Part shown: piece after piece, positions 11,503-21,589 of the stretch | Position numbering within the stretch: the stretch's first letter is position 1 | Layout: each line of letters opens with the position of its first letter | NCBI GenBank assembly: GCA_907163375.1 | Contig: CAJQUW010012947.1 | Span: 43,624 to 107,623, forward strand | DNA length: 64,000 nucleotides | Reading direction: 5' to 3' | Source of the DNA: Prostheceraeus crozeri | Taxonomy: Eukaryota > Platyhelminthes > Polycladida > Euryleptidae | Translations under genes and position numbers: made by a program | Notes under the pieces: model-generated | Told to the model about the DNA's origin: nothing | The model's input: only the letters and a program-made list of their open reading frames with translations | Databases searched by the model: none

Positions 11503-12539
11503 CTAAAACATGACAGAATGAAATACATAAACGAATATGTAGTCATCGAGTAATCACAGAGATTCACGACTGTCTAGAGATGATGTTTATTCTTGCCTTG
11601 TTGGTAATGTAATATATGCGTTCGTATGGAAACGATATCCCTTCAACAGTTGCATGCTCTCGTACGTACAGAAAAGACATTTACTCCAATTGCAATTCCA
11701 ATTACTGAGATACTCTAGTTTTGAAAGGCATTACTCTGAGAGAGTGATGCTTGGTGACAAAACAGTTTATGTTCAAAAATAATGTTAGCTTCTAATCGAT
11801 AAAGAATGGTTGGCACAATCCCTTTTATTCGCAAACTGGCAGACATTTCGATTATTGAGGATAGTCTGATCAAGTCCGTTTTGCACCGTTATCTCAGTAC
11901 TTGAGGTTGCTTCATATGATAATTTACATGTATATGAAGATTCCGTTTTGTGAAATCAAGGCCAAAAGTTTCATGATTTGGAATGGAAGCAGGTGCTGAA
12001 TTATTCAATTTTTCATAATAGCGAAGATTGTGAGCTTTTCTGACTTCTTTACGTTTTATTGTCGACTGAAAAATATCTTGATTCCTGTCCCAAGCGAGCA
12101 TTGAGTATGCGACTAAAATTTAAAGAAAAACCATCCATCCATGATCGTCGAAGGACGTTTATCGGAGATTTTCAATTTTGTAGTGAAAATTCGGTTTGGT
12201 CTCTATGACGCTACAGCTCTACTGTCATCATTTGGTTGATAGAATTATTCCTGTCAAGGTTTTGTGGAATTTAAGAATATAACTTCCTTGCGTCTTTGTT
12301 TATTACGTTTGCTCAATCATTGAGCCAGCCAGGAACTTGCTCCAAAAAATTTGCCCATTTTCAACAAATAACGTCACACTGTCTCATTCACATCTACTGA
12401 ATTGGCTTTTCTCAAGTAGTTGTTTTGTTAAACGATTAATTTCTATTTGTCCTCCACACTACTTGAATTACGACTACATCTTCCAATGTACCGACCCCCT
12501 TTTTCACGAATTTGTACCACCTCTATGCTATACTATAGC
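11503..12539. other. Intron 3 portion with one unidentified short frame
   Basis: No recognised gene. A minus-strand 70-codon frame at 11889-12101 has a protein-like look (KRKEVRKAHNLRYYEKLN, then TFGLDFTKRNLHIHVNYH), but I cannot assign it and no flanking splice sites of quality were seen. It may be transposon debris. Confidence 0.35.
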
Positions 12540-12840
12540 TACAGAAGTCCAGTCCATGTACAACTCAGAAGAGAAGAAGCGTCTGAAGTACGGGGATCTA
12601 CAACATTCATACACCTTTTGTCCCATCGCCGCAGAGACCCTCGGTGCTTGGGGTTTTGATGCCCAGCTATTTATGAGAACCGTTGGACGGAGGATAACGG
12701 ACGCTACTGGCAAGCTGCGAGCCACTTCATTTCTCCGGCAACGGCTTGGTATGGCAGTCCAAAGAGGAAATGCAATGAGCATTATATCGTGTTTTCCCGA
12801 GAGCACTGACTTGCGTGAACTTGAATTTATTTTAATTTAG
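12540..12840 (+). pseudogene. C-terminal tail of a non-LTR retrotransposon polyprotein
   Basis: The frame reads EEKKRLKYGDLQHSYTFCPI, then AAETLGAWG, and ends LRQRLGMAVQRGNAMSI. This order (K-rich helix, 'Y.F.PiAiEt.G.wg', 'g.rats.lrqrl..aiqrGNa.s') is the C-terminal signature commonly found after the reverse transcriptase in invertebrate non-LTR elements. Only this last portion is present; the preceding 60 codons of the same frame are not convincing. It is intronic and antisense to the zinc-finger gene. Confidence 0.65.
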
Positions 12841-13245
12841 CTTTGTCTTTATTGATGTCTTTTTATGATTCAATATATTGCATTTCGTGGAAAAAAACTT
12901 TAAAAATTCAGTAAAAAAATTATAAAAAATGTACAACTCTTATGGCACTTCATTTAGAAAGTTTTCCTATGCAATGATGTTTCATTAGTAGACGCGCAAA
13001 ATATATGTAGGCCTTCATTGTAATGCCGCTTAATTATAATTACGAACTGGTTATCTAGACCTGCGCCGTTGAGCTGTGCTTGAAGAATACTTGTGTTTAA
13101 GGTTCATTATTTGCTAATTAATAAAGCAAAAACAAATCAAAAAGCATTGTGAAAACTTTCATCGATCAAGTACAAGTTATCAATCATTACTTGTCATTTA
13201 TCGATTGCAATGATGATACTTTACAAGACTACACGTGACACTTAC
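12841..13245. other. Intronic sequence, nothing recognised
   Basis: AT-rich intron 3 sequence directly upstream (minus-strand sense: downstream) of exon 3. No feature supported. Confidence 0.4.
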
Positions 13246-13429
13246 CTCTCTATAATTTCGTGCGAGCGTAATGTCCTCCATTTTCCTCTTGAATTCATCA
13301 GAGATACTCGATCGTCATTCTCGCATTCAGTTTTGAAGTTACTCGGCCGCAACACACGCTTCGAATCGTCATCCAATCTTACTGACGCTTGCTCTTGATT
13401 GATGAAGGAAATATCATTCAAATTGTTGG
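13246..13429 (-). CDS. C2H2 zinc-finger gene, exon 3 (184 bp)
   Basis: Acceptor CTTCTCTTATGTAG ends at 13430 and donor AG|GTAAGTGTC begins at 13245. Two bases (CC) complete an alanine codon from exon 2, and two bases (AG) are left for exon 4. The open frame encodes a polar, acidic segment (for example NNLNDISFINQEQASVRL) without recognisable domain. Confidence 0.8.
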
Positions 13430-13962
13430 CTACATAAGAGAAGACATTCATCTCATGTATGAAGTGGCAAAAAATTTAAAGAAAATGAGCCTCACTAAGA
13501 ATAAAGAAGAATGAGTTTTAAAAGAATCCAAAATATAGACTGGTCCTTATTTGTTGTACAAGTAAGCAAGCCTATCAAGATACTGAAACCTTAAATTAAA
13601 CAATAAGGCCTACTTTAAACTGGCAGTTCATGTGCTGTGCAGCAGATGACGAAAATGACCTCGTTTTGACATTTATGGTAATTTCTTCCAACACAGTTTG
13701 GCGTCAGTGCTGCAGTGGCAGTTCAGCGAATAGACCGAAGTATATTTCTTTGCAGGTTGAGGCAATGACAGTGTCATCTGATTGGTTAATTTGCTCTATT
13801 TAACATACCAGATCTTGTCACAGAAACCTGTACTTTATCGCCCATCATGTCAACGCCTCAGGAAAGCCTCAGGTTTTTCTATTTTCGTTCAATGGGTCAC
13901 TTTGGTTGGACAGTGCAGTCGCTGATCTGCTGTTCGCAATGTAAATTAGGTGCACATGCATA

Positions 13963-14818
13963 GTTCGGCAGCCAGAACGAGTTTCTGCAGGGAACGAGGC
14001 CGAAAGTGAGACTTTCACAGAATGATGTACACCCTAAGCCTACTACGAATCTACACGTCTGCCGACTTCTAGTGAGTTCCTCTTCTTGTCAGACAACTTA
14101 CTCTCTCTTACTCTTACTCCTCGTTTAACGTATCTGCTTCCCCAGGGTTGAGGGTCCGACGATTTGGGAGGTTCGACATTTTGGGTGGATTCGTCTCCTC
14201 CACTCTGCTCGGTTCTGGGCTACGGCAGGGTCGAGGCGCAGGGAAGCCAGGTCCTTCTGTGTGTTGTGCCACCACTTCTTCTTCTGTCCTCCTCTGTTGT
14301 TTCTCCCCGGGATCTCATGGGTGAGGACTTTTCGGGGCCATTTCGACGCAGACATTCACTGGAGATGTCCGAACCATCTTAATCGGTTTTGTCTTAATGC
14401 GAGCTCTAGTTTATGTAGTCCCAGTTTGTTCTTGAGTTCTTGGGTAGAACAGCGCTCGCGGAGTCTGGCAGGGCATATCCATCGGATCATGCAGTTCTCA
14501 TTTTTGACAAGTCGGGCTAGGTCTTCTGCCCTCATAGGCCAGGTCTCTGAGGCATACGTCAAAATACTCCTTATACAGGCCTTGAAGACGTGTCCTCTGT
14601 GCTTCAAAGAGATGCCCTTACTCGAGAGGACTGGAAGCTCTTCCAAGCGCATCTAACACGTGCGGTTACCGCTCCAGTACATCCTCCACTGCTGTCGATG
14701 ACGTCACCGAGAGTGATAATTTTTGGCATGGAATGTCTTCAGGTCATTTCCTATGATGTGCATGTGCTTTTATCATGCATCTAATCCGCAATGTATGTGA
14801 GAATGTGGTTGAATATGG
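13963..14818. mobile_element. Long-TIR MITE, broken copy interrupted by a LINE fragment
   Basis: The left arm (13963 to about 14103) matches the MITEs at 59277-60004 and 63267-63989, starting GTTCGGCAGCCAGAACGAG after TA. The internal segment continues at about 14707 (GATAATTTTTGGCATGGAAT) and stops near 14818; the right arm is absent. Between the two pieces about 600 bp of LINE sequence replaces about 110 bp of the MITE, so the LINE entered or recombined into the MITE. Confidence 0.75.
14125..14652 (-). pseudogene. Non-LTR retrotransposon (RTE-like) C-terminal region
   Basis: One minus-strand frame with a single in-frame TGA at 14356-14358. The part before the stop reads KACIRSILTYASETWPMRAE, then a RWIC segment and LRQNRLRWFGHLQ. 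The part after it reads NRGGQKKKWWHNTQKDLASL, then AEWRRRIHP. This order (YasEtW.m...dl.rL, LRWFGHl.R, G..K.W...i..DL, R..WR..i) is the conserved region C-terminal to the reverse transcriptase of many RTE-like and related invertebrate LINEs. RT and EN domains are absent here. It lies between the two pieces of a MITE in intron 2 of the zinc-finger gene. Confidence 0.8.
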
Positions 14819-15211
14819 ATGATCCAAAGAACATGTATACATAAGTTATTTCTATTTTGTTCCAATATGTACTGAAATATAGCGTAATTAAAAACACTTG
14901 GTTTTTCTGCCGCACCCTGTATTTATGCCATTGCAAACGTGTGCTTTGTTTGCATCATTATCTAAAGCAATGTGGTCAAACCTCCTTGACTCCGAGGGCC
15001 GCAACATTTTCCATAATGATGAGGCGGGCCGCGTTAACATAAAACAAATATTTACTGATTAAAATTTTAACTGGCACTTTTAAAATCGCGTCTAATATTG
15101 ATGAATTAAGAGGAACATAAGATATTTAGATTCGTACAATAAACATACAGTGAAGTGAAATAAATGCTAGATTTAAGAAGCATAGATAGACTTAGGGCTT
15201 ACGTAGACATA

Positions 15212-15690
15212 TCAGTGAGAGGTCTGAGGTAAGGTATCTTTTGACAACTTGACAATGTCAATATCGATGTTAGTTGTGGCTAAACGAAGCAGAGAACAGA
15301 GTGCTTTGTCTCTGAGACGATTCCTCTCCTTAGATTTTATTTTTTCATTGCAGAGAATGTTGTCTCGCGGGTGTACGTACTGCCGAACATAGAGCAGAGT
15401 CGCAAAGCGAATTTTCTCAGTTTTGGAAATCGCGTTTCTGGAACTAAGCTCCAAAATTCAGCACAAGTAAGATACTGCTTACTGCGGAGAAAGGTATCGT
15501 TTTGCAGATCACAAAGCTCCATCTGATAAATATCCGATTGATTTTCGATACTGATAGTCATGGGGCCAGTGAATCAGTGAAATCAGTGAATCGATTTGAA
15601 AAGTCATCAGTGATCAAATCAATGATTTCTTCAAAACATGTGAAGTCAAAGTTATCATATTCTGAAGCCAGTTGCTAACAACAAGGAAAA
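15212..15690 (-). pseudogene. hAT-family transposase, C-terminal dimerisation region (frameshifted)
   Basis: Upstream in the minus-strand sense, ASEYDNFDFTCFEEIIDLIT appears in one frame. A second frame reads MELCDLQNDTFLRSKQYLT, then a FWSLVPETRFPKLRKFALRL segment and FGSTYTRETTFSAMKK. A third continues IKSKERNRLRDKALCSLLRL. The FGSTY.cE..FS.mK.iKSk.RnrL.d..L...LRla order is the hAT C-terminal dimerisation domain of the GTF2IRD2/FAM200-like group. The change of frame near 15345 breaks it. A hAT-like terminus (TGTGGTCAAACCTCC, GAGGGCCGC) is seen near 14970-15005, downstream in the element's sense. Confidence 0.8.
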
Positions 15691-15984
15691 TGTGTCATAT
15701 TGTTCTTAGCGAAACGGTCTCACACCGCCTCGTGGAGAAAATCGATAGAGTGCAGTGCTTGCTTATTGCTGTCAGCTGATAGGCATTCTTTGCAAAACTA
15801 AGCTGTGTGTGAAGCTACGGTGTGAAGAACTCAATAAAGGCTGATGAACAGTAACAGTGGATATCAAACAATCTTTTAAATGATCCGAGGGCCGCAATCG
15901 ACCGAGACGATTACGAATTGAAAGTGTTATCACAATACATCAAGCTGCCACTACTTGTGATGTTACGGTGACTTTACACAGATA

Positions 15985-17001
15985 TAGTGATAAAAATTTT
16001 CCGGAAAATTTTGAAAAACTTTGATTTTTTGTGATGTGATTAGTACGCTTACTGCCATAGTCGATGCAACTATACACCGAATAGAATTGGTCGAGAATTT
16101 TTGATTTTATCATTATTTCAATTAAAACGATCGTAGCGATATACCGTCCGCGGATTTTGGAGCATTCCTTTGCTACCAGCACCTTAATCAAAGTGATATG
16201 TTGTATATCTATTCCTAATTATCATACAGACGCCGTTAATGGGGCAATGTGAATATTGCCTCTCAACAGGCTCTGCGAATGATAAAAATCTGTGGCTAAA
16301 AAAATGACTTTATTTTTGAGTTTACTTATATCTTGAAAGTTCGCTTATACAGCGTTTATTGCAGCGATTTCCATGTGTTGAAATTTGAATTTTTGTTGCA
16401 CAATTTGTGAAACTAAATAGCACACAGTCGACGCAGCAGTTATACACGAGCGACCAAGGCAGTCGAAGACATGAAGACAGTATGAACTCATGAGAAATTT
16501 GCATCTGTGATGATTGGCCTACAAGGAATATCTATGATAACTCCCATCTTGTGATTTATAGAGATTACCCGATATCTTTTTTGAGGACAATTAAACTGCA
16601 CGATCTCTCATCTTCTCCATTTCTATTTCAGATATTACCAAATCGATTTCAGATCTTTTCAAATGAATTTAAGACATTTCCAGATGGATTTCAGATTTCT
16701 CCAATTGAATTTCAGATTTTAAAGTTGAGCTTCTAATATATATCTGAAGTTCATTTGGGAAGATCTGAAATCCATCTGGAAATGTCTGAAATTCATTTGA
16801 AAGGATCTGAAATAGACATGGAAAAGGTGTAATTCTCCAAAAGTTTGACAAAAGGAAATGTTTTTTTCGGTCTTAGAGTATTGCACGGTCTTTGCGAACG
16901 ACTATGAAATCGGTAAAACATTGATTTAAGGCATAAAAACATCAGTAACAAAAAATTTCAAAATTTTCTAAAGGTGGAAAATTTTTCTATTTGCATAATA
17001 G
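15985..17001 (+). mobile_element. hAT-type MITE, copy 1
   Basis: This segment is the reverse-complement relative of 54680-55740. It starts TAGTGATAAAAATTTTCCGG and ends near TTTGCATAATAG, matching the other copy's TAGTGATGCAAAT terminus in inverted orientation. Flanking 8-mers are CACAGATA (left) and CACAGACA (right), an 8-bp target duplication with one mismatch. Inside is an imperfect hairpin at about 16620-16825 built from repeated TTTCAGAT...AAATGAATTT units and their complements. There is no transposase. It ends about 35 bp from the exon 2 splice donor of the zinc-finger gene. Confidence 0.75.
16618..16825. repeat. Imperfect palindrome inside the hAT-type MITE
   Basis: Left arm TTTCAGATCTTTTCAAATGA ... 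TTTCCAGATGGATTTCAGAT; right arm its complement, ending AGGATCTGAAATAGACATGG. Arms of about 90-100 bp face each other around TATATATCTGAAG and would fold into a long hairpin. The same structure in weaker form is at 54895-55075. Confidence 0.7.
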
Positions 17002-17036
17002 CACAGACATAGATAGAATAACTGCCGTCATCTCAC

Positions 17037-17212
17037 CTTCATCACATTTTAATGTCCACGATTCCGCCGTCATGTTGATATCCGTCTCCTGCAAGTTGAC
17101 AAAAATACACAGCTGCATCTTCCATTCACCTCGCACCAGTTCTTCTATCAAACCTACCTCTTTATCTTTCATCCCTTCATTTGCTCCTCCATGTCCATGG
17201 ATAAGTTTGTAC
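17037..17212 (-). CDS. C2H2 zinc-finger gene, exon 2 (176 bp)
   Basis: Acceptor ATGTCTTTCAG ends at 17213 and donor GAAG|GTGAGA begins at 17036. One leading base completes an AG|G arginine codon from exon 1; 58 codons follow; one G is left for exon 3. It encodes part of an N-terminal region with a GEWKMQLCIFVNLQE segment that looks like a folded domain but matches no family I can name; it is not BTB, KRAB or ZAD. A hAT-type MITE ends only about 35 bp beyond this exon's donor. An internal AG and GT in the exon could allow a shorter form starting at an in-frame ATG at 17073. Confidence 0.78.
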
Positions 17213-17272
17213 CTGAAAGACATGAAGATTACACTCAAAATCAAATCTTTCTAAAGTGCATACGGTTTTTAC

Positions 17273-17403
17273 CTTCGATGTTTTTCATGAAGTGTCAAAA
17301 TATCCACCAAAACAGGTCTCCAATTGCACCAGCCATGGAAGTCATTGAATTCCCCGATATATGACAATAACATCTCCATCAGTCCGAGTTCGTCACGCCA
17401 CAT
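17273..17403 (-). CDS. C2H2 zinc-finger gene, proposed first coding exon (exon 1)
   Basis: A 131-nt open segment from an ATG (17401-17403) to a GTAAAA donor, ending in phase 2 to match exon 2 across a 60-bp intron. It reads MWRDELGLMEMLLSYIGEFN, then a tryptophan-rich stretch (HGWCNWRPVLVDIL). With the other six exons the coding length is 1530 nt, exactly 510 codons including stop. The start is provisional: an acceptor-like CTGATCAG lies directly before the ATG, so coding could continue in another upstream exon. The alternative acceptor CTGTTTTAG (ends 17434) would put an in-frame TGA before this ATG and make it the true start. Confidence 0.65.
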
Positions 17404-17433
17404 CTGATCAGGGTTAACACGTCAGCGCTAAAA

Positions 17434-17619
17434 CAGATAAACAATGTTAGTCGTGAATTCAATGAACACCCATATGCCAAGTTGCTGTCTACCATTTCTA
17501 GATATGTAAATCTGCGTAACTAGCTAGCAACGTTTACATTCTTCAATTCATAAAACTCATTCATCTGATGTGTAATTTCAAGTGAAATTTGAACAATAAT
17601 CACTTGTTATAACTTTTTC
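17434..17619. other. Region upstream of the zinc-finger gene
   Basis: If exon 1 is the first coding exon, its 5' untranslated region or promoter would lie here. No clear TATA box or initiator was assigned. Confidence 0.3.
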
Positions 17620-18383
17620 ATGAGTTGTCTCATCTATTATATATCCATGGACACCACAAGTTCCTCCCTTCGTCTCATTCGCAGTATCCGCTCCTCTATT
17701 AACCCCTTGCTCACCAAAGTTCTTGTCACTTCGTTAGTGTTATCTCGGCTTGACTATTGCCTTTCAATTCACGCTAGCTTACCTGCGTCTTCTATTCATC
17801 GTCTTCAGCGTGTAATACATGCTGCCGCTCGAATTATTTTTATGTCCTCTCGCTATGACCCTATTTCACCCCTGTTGTCGCAACTCCGATGGCTCCCCAT
17901 CAAAGGCAGAATTGAATATAAAATTGCTGTTCTTACTTTTCAGTGTCTTAACCTCTCCGCCCCAGAATACCTCTCTTCCAAACTTACTAATATTTCTTCT
18001 CTACCCAGTCGCTCGCGCCTTCGCTCTTCAAGCACTGCTAAACTTCTTACCCCATTTACTCGACACCCGACCCTAGGCGGTCGTTTTTTCTCCTCCACCT
18101 CCCCAAGCGTGTGGAACTCTCTTCCCACTTCTCTAACCTCCCCCATGTCCTTTTCTTGCTTCAAACGCATGCTTAAATCCCATCTCATAAATAAATACTT
18201 GTAATCTTTTTGGAATGTGTTTGTAATCTACTAGTACTACATAAATATCTGTTGACCTGCTGTTTGGCAACTAGTGTACGAATCTTTGCTGTACATTTTT
18301 CTATTTGTGATATGGCCTTGAAGTCCTTCATCGACAAAACGCCACACTTTTGTGAAATTCTTTACATAAATAAATAAATAAAG
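17620..18383 (+). mobile_element. L2/CR1-like LINE, 5'-truncated C-terminal coding plus 3' tail
   Basis: A 194-codon frame (17620-18204) encodes the region C-terminal to the reverse transcriptase: LVTSLVLSRLDYCLSIHASL, then RLQRVIHAAARIIF, LRWLPIKGRIEYKIAVLTFQ and VWNSLPTSL near the end. These are the conserved blocks of L2/CR1-type LINEs (sRLDYCN, aARli, lhWLPv..Ri.fKi, lWNsLP). The RT and EN domains are missing. The 3' untranslated region ends at 18364-18383 in ATAAATAAATAAATAAAG, the microsatellite-type tail characteristic of these elements. It lies head-on to the zinc-finger gene just upstream of its first exon. Confidence 0.88.
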
Positions 18384-18645
18384 TAACCAAGCAAATTTTC
18401 GGAAAATGTGGACTAGAATTTAATTACTGAAAGCTCTTGTAAAAGGCCAAACGTGACCTGGATAGATCTTTATTTTTGTTTCACAATAGCGGTGAACGCA
18501 TTACATAATGAATAGCGTGAACTTAAAACGTGAGCAACGCCATTTACATTATCTGATAAACGAAATTTTATAGCGTTCGGTTCAAGTCTTTGGGTATATC
18601 AAAAAAGAAGAATTGTTGAAAATAAGGGATTGACATGATGTATTG

Positions 18646-19406
18646 TTTGTTTATGTTAGAGGAAATCCCTGAGACCCGATGTAGGCAAGAAAAACAAATT
18701 CAGTTATACTGAGCACTTTCGGTGCGCTCCGCTTGTCATCTTCAGAGAAATACACGGTATAAAACGTGAATTCGTACACAAACAGGTTGAACAGACATCA
18801 AATAAGCATGCATAGATGGAATCAATGATTGTCCGTAATGAAACACAAAAAGCTATGGATTGCGCTTAAGCCTCTTAAGATAGAAATAACTTATTGAAAT
18901 CAGTAATAAAAACTCGGTATGTAGTAGAAAGTTAAAATATGGAAAAAGGAAAAAGAGAATCTAAAAATAATCATAGAAGAGAAGCTAACACAATACGCAG
19001 TCCCACGCAGATCCTATGTCATGATCGGCCCTGTTGTTTCCGCCAAGTTTTCGGGTCCAGATCGCCTCTTTGATCAGTCTCCTTCCCCAACCACTCTCTT
19101 TGCTGACCACTGCTGTATTGAAGAAGTCTATGCGATGATCACTCTCGAAGGCATGCTTGGCCACCTAGGAACGATCCACATCGAGATTCTTTACAGGCCC
19201 ACATAAACCCATTCGCACTCCGAACAGTTGAATGAGTAGACGACACCGAATTGTTTAGGACATGGACGCTTGCGCACCAGACTTGACCTTAGAGTTCTCA
19301 TAGGTCTCATTCTGGCCTCAACCCCGGCACCATGGAGAACTGTAATTTGTTTTTCTTGACTACATCGGGTCTCAGGGATTTCCTCTAACATAAACAAACA
19401 AAGAAG
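18646..19406 (-). mobile_element. Penelope-like element, 5'-truncated, with GIY-YIG domain and inverted 3' tail
   Basis: The minus strand encodes LRSSLVRKRPCPKQFGVVYS, then NCSECEWVYVG (the GIY-YIG core). In another frame it continues KHAFESDHRIDFFNTAVVSK, then RRLIKEAIWTRKL, the PLE 'eH....H.idw..a.v..re..w..R.iKEaiwIrk' block ending the ORF at about 19000. A PLE-type 3' region follows: CTGAAGATGACAAGCGGAGC, with CACCGAAAGTGCT next, finishing in TTTGTTTTTCTTGCCTACAT. At the truncated 5' end (19341-19406) about 60 bp of that same 3' tail recurs inverted. A stop or frameshift after YVG breaks the ORF. Confidence 0.85.
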
Positions 19407-19409
19407 AAT

Positions 19410-21589
19410 TGTGTTTGCAGTTGAGTTTTAGAAATGAAAAATGCCTCAAAAGGATATGTGGGGCGTTGTCAACACTTGGCTACACAACTTTTCAAACAAG
19501 TTATCGCTAACCTTTGGTCATGAAGGTAAAACAACATTCTGTGAATGATCAATAATTTTCAACATTAGTAAGGTAAGCTGGCCTGTTACATTCAGTTGCA
19601 AAAGCATACAATAAAATCAGACGAATAAAAATAGAGAATGGATTCATAATCAAAGCATTACACAGCCCGGTCACTTTAAATGCAAGATAAGAAAAATCCC
19701 TTTAGAGACTTTCTTCACAATAATAAGGGAAACATGATGATTCCATTTCATATTGTCGGACAGAGAGCATCCCAGCAAATTCAGAGAGGACACTTGATAA
19801 ACAAAATTTGTATCGTGCAAATAAATATCTCCAGAAGTAAGTTAAGTTTATTGAGATATTCATTGCTCCATATTTGGATATGTCTGTACTCAAGTCATGC
19901 AAATTAATCTACTCAAAAAACATAAAAAAATTCAGACTGTAGATTATCATCGCTTTCGATACGCATAAGGTGCGAAATGCTCAAGTAATCACAATGTAAG
20001 CTTTAACTTACATAATGCAATGAAACATCCTATGATAAATCTTCTTTTGGATCGGTTTGGACAGAATTTCTTTGAGGCTTGACCACTCCTGCTTTCAACG
20101 TTCGTTATCTGCTCTCTTTTCTTTCAGACATTAATTTCATTTTACTCTTGTCTTGTATTAAGTAGTATTATTTTTAACGTATTTCTGTGATGAGGTCTTA
20201 GTCCTAGATATCTAGGTGTATCACTTGTGCATCTGACTTTTCATGAACGATTGTCATGTGTGTCATTCTGTATCAGAGAATTCATAACGTGATCATGTAT
20301 GCCGGTGGCATGTGAAATGCATCGGATGAGAGAAAATGAAATGTTTTCACGTTAAAACAGCCCATCTGATTTACCCCAGCTCCTACAACTGATAATTCAA
20401 TGATGCAGGGCTTATTCAAATAAATCTTCTCTTGCTAACATTATGTTAACCAGGATATGACTATTGCTATTACATTACGGATATGTCTCATTCATTTGAC
20501 CAAGTATTGCAATTATCGAAAAATGCTAGATTCCTCCTATCATTTTATTTTCTAAGTGAATTGAAATAAGAAGCGGCTTCCACAGTCCAGGAACGAGAAC
20601 AGCAAAGCACCATGAAGTGTTTCACATGAGATAGTCCTGGACGTTCTCCTTTGATGGATCTTTCGTACATTCCTACCACAGAGATGGATTCGTATGTTGC
20701 TTTACTCTACAGGTGACGCGATTCTATCTCAGCCATTGCATGCGATGGTAGTAACATGAGGAGATAGTCGTCGTCCCTTTGGCTTACGTGATTGGCCAAG
20801 CGCGCGCAATGCGTAACGAAAGTTGCACTACGGAAAAAAACAGCTGAATGTCTGCCAAGTCAATCGTACCTATCGTTGACTCAATGTTTCAAATTCATGT
20901 CTCAATTCATCAAATGAAAATATTATACACATTGTTCGACTCCTCACGATCCAAATTTACTGACTGTAAGTTCAATGCGGTGTCAATGATTTAGTTCGTC
21001 AGAATTCAGGCTTGAATTTGCATTACGCTCAGTGGAAAATGCATCTTTCTGCCCCTCGGGACTAGTTCTAAGCGTGACCATCAGTATTAGAAAATGTCAT
21101 CTCTAGACCAAACAACGCAGACAAAGTAATTTATCTCTGTGGTTCATACGCTGGCAGCCTTCACGCTGCCGATGGTCACGCGCCTGTGAACAGATAGGTC
21201 ACTAACGAGTCCATTGAATTCCTGGCCATCATAATTGAATGCCATTCACTCGCCAATGTCGAGATCCGCCTGAGTAATGAGGATTGTATCTGACAAGGTG
21301 AGCGCGCCCACTTTTTCTGTACCAGGGACACCACCCTTTGCTTATTATTGATTTCAGTTCGCCTGAATGCAATTGAGGTGAGCGCCAAAACGAAGAAATT
21401 GTACTCACCGCCATCCTCGAAATAATCCTGATATCCTAAGCCAACCAAACTCAGCTTATCGGACCATGAGTGACTTTATTGACGAGTGACGCAACCAAGT
21501 GGTTCCTTGTCAAAATGGTCATGGGACTCGGTTAAGATAAAACTGTCCGAACGGAAGGCCTCAAAATGAGAATAAAAACAGAAAGGCTA
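19410..21589. other. No gene recognised
   Basis: About 2.2 kb of AT-rich unique-looking sequence with only chance frames; no terminal repeats or conserved motifs found. Confidence 0.4.

Noticed and set aside
14905..14935. Mariner-like terminus TTTTCTGCCGCACCCTGTA
   Set aside because: Looks like a right end of a Tc1/mariner element, but no left end or transposase was found nearby, so it is not listed as an element.
17037..17088. Short alternative exon starting at 17088 after CTTGCAG, with ATG at 17073
   Set aside because: The longer exon 17037-17212 is open throughout and joins in phase to exon 1 via a 60-bp intron, giving a more complete model; the short form is kept only as an alternative.
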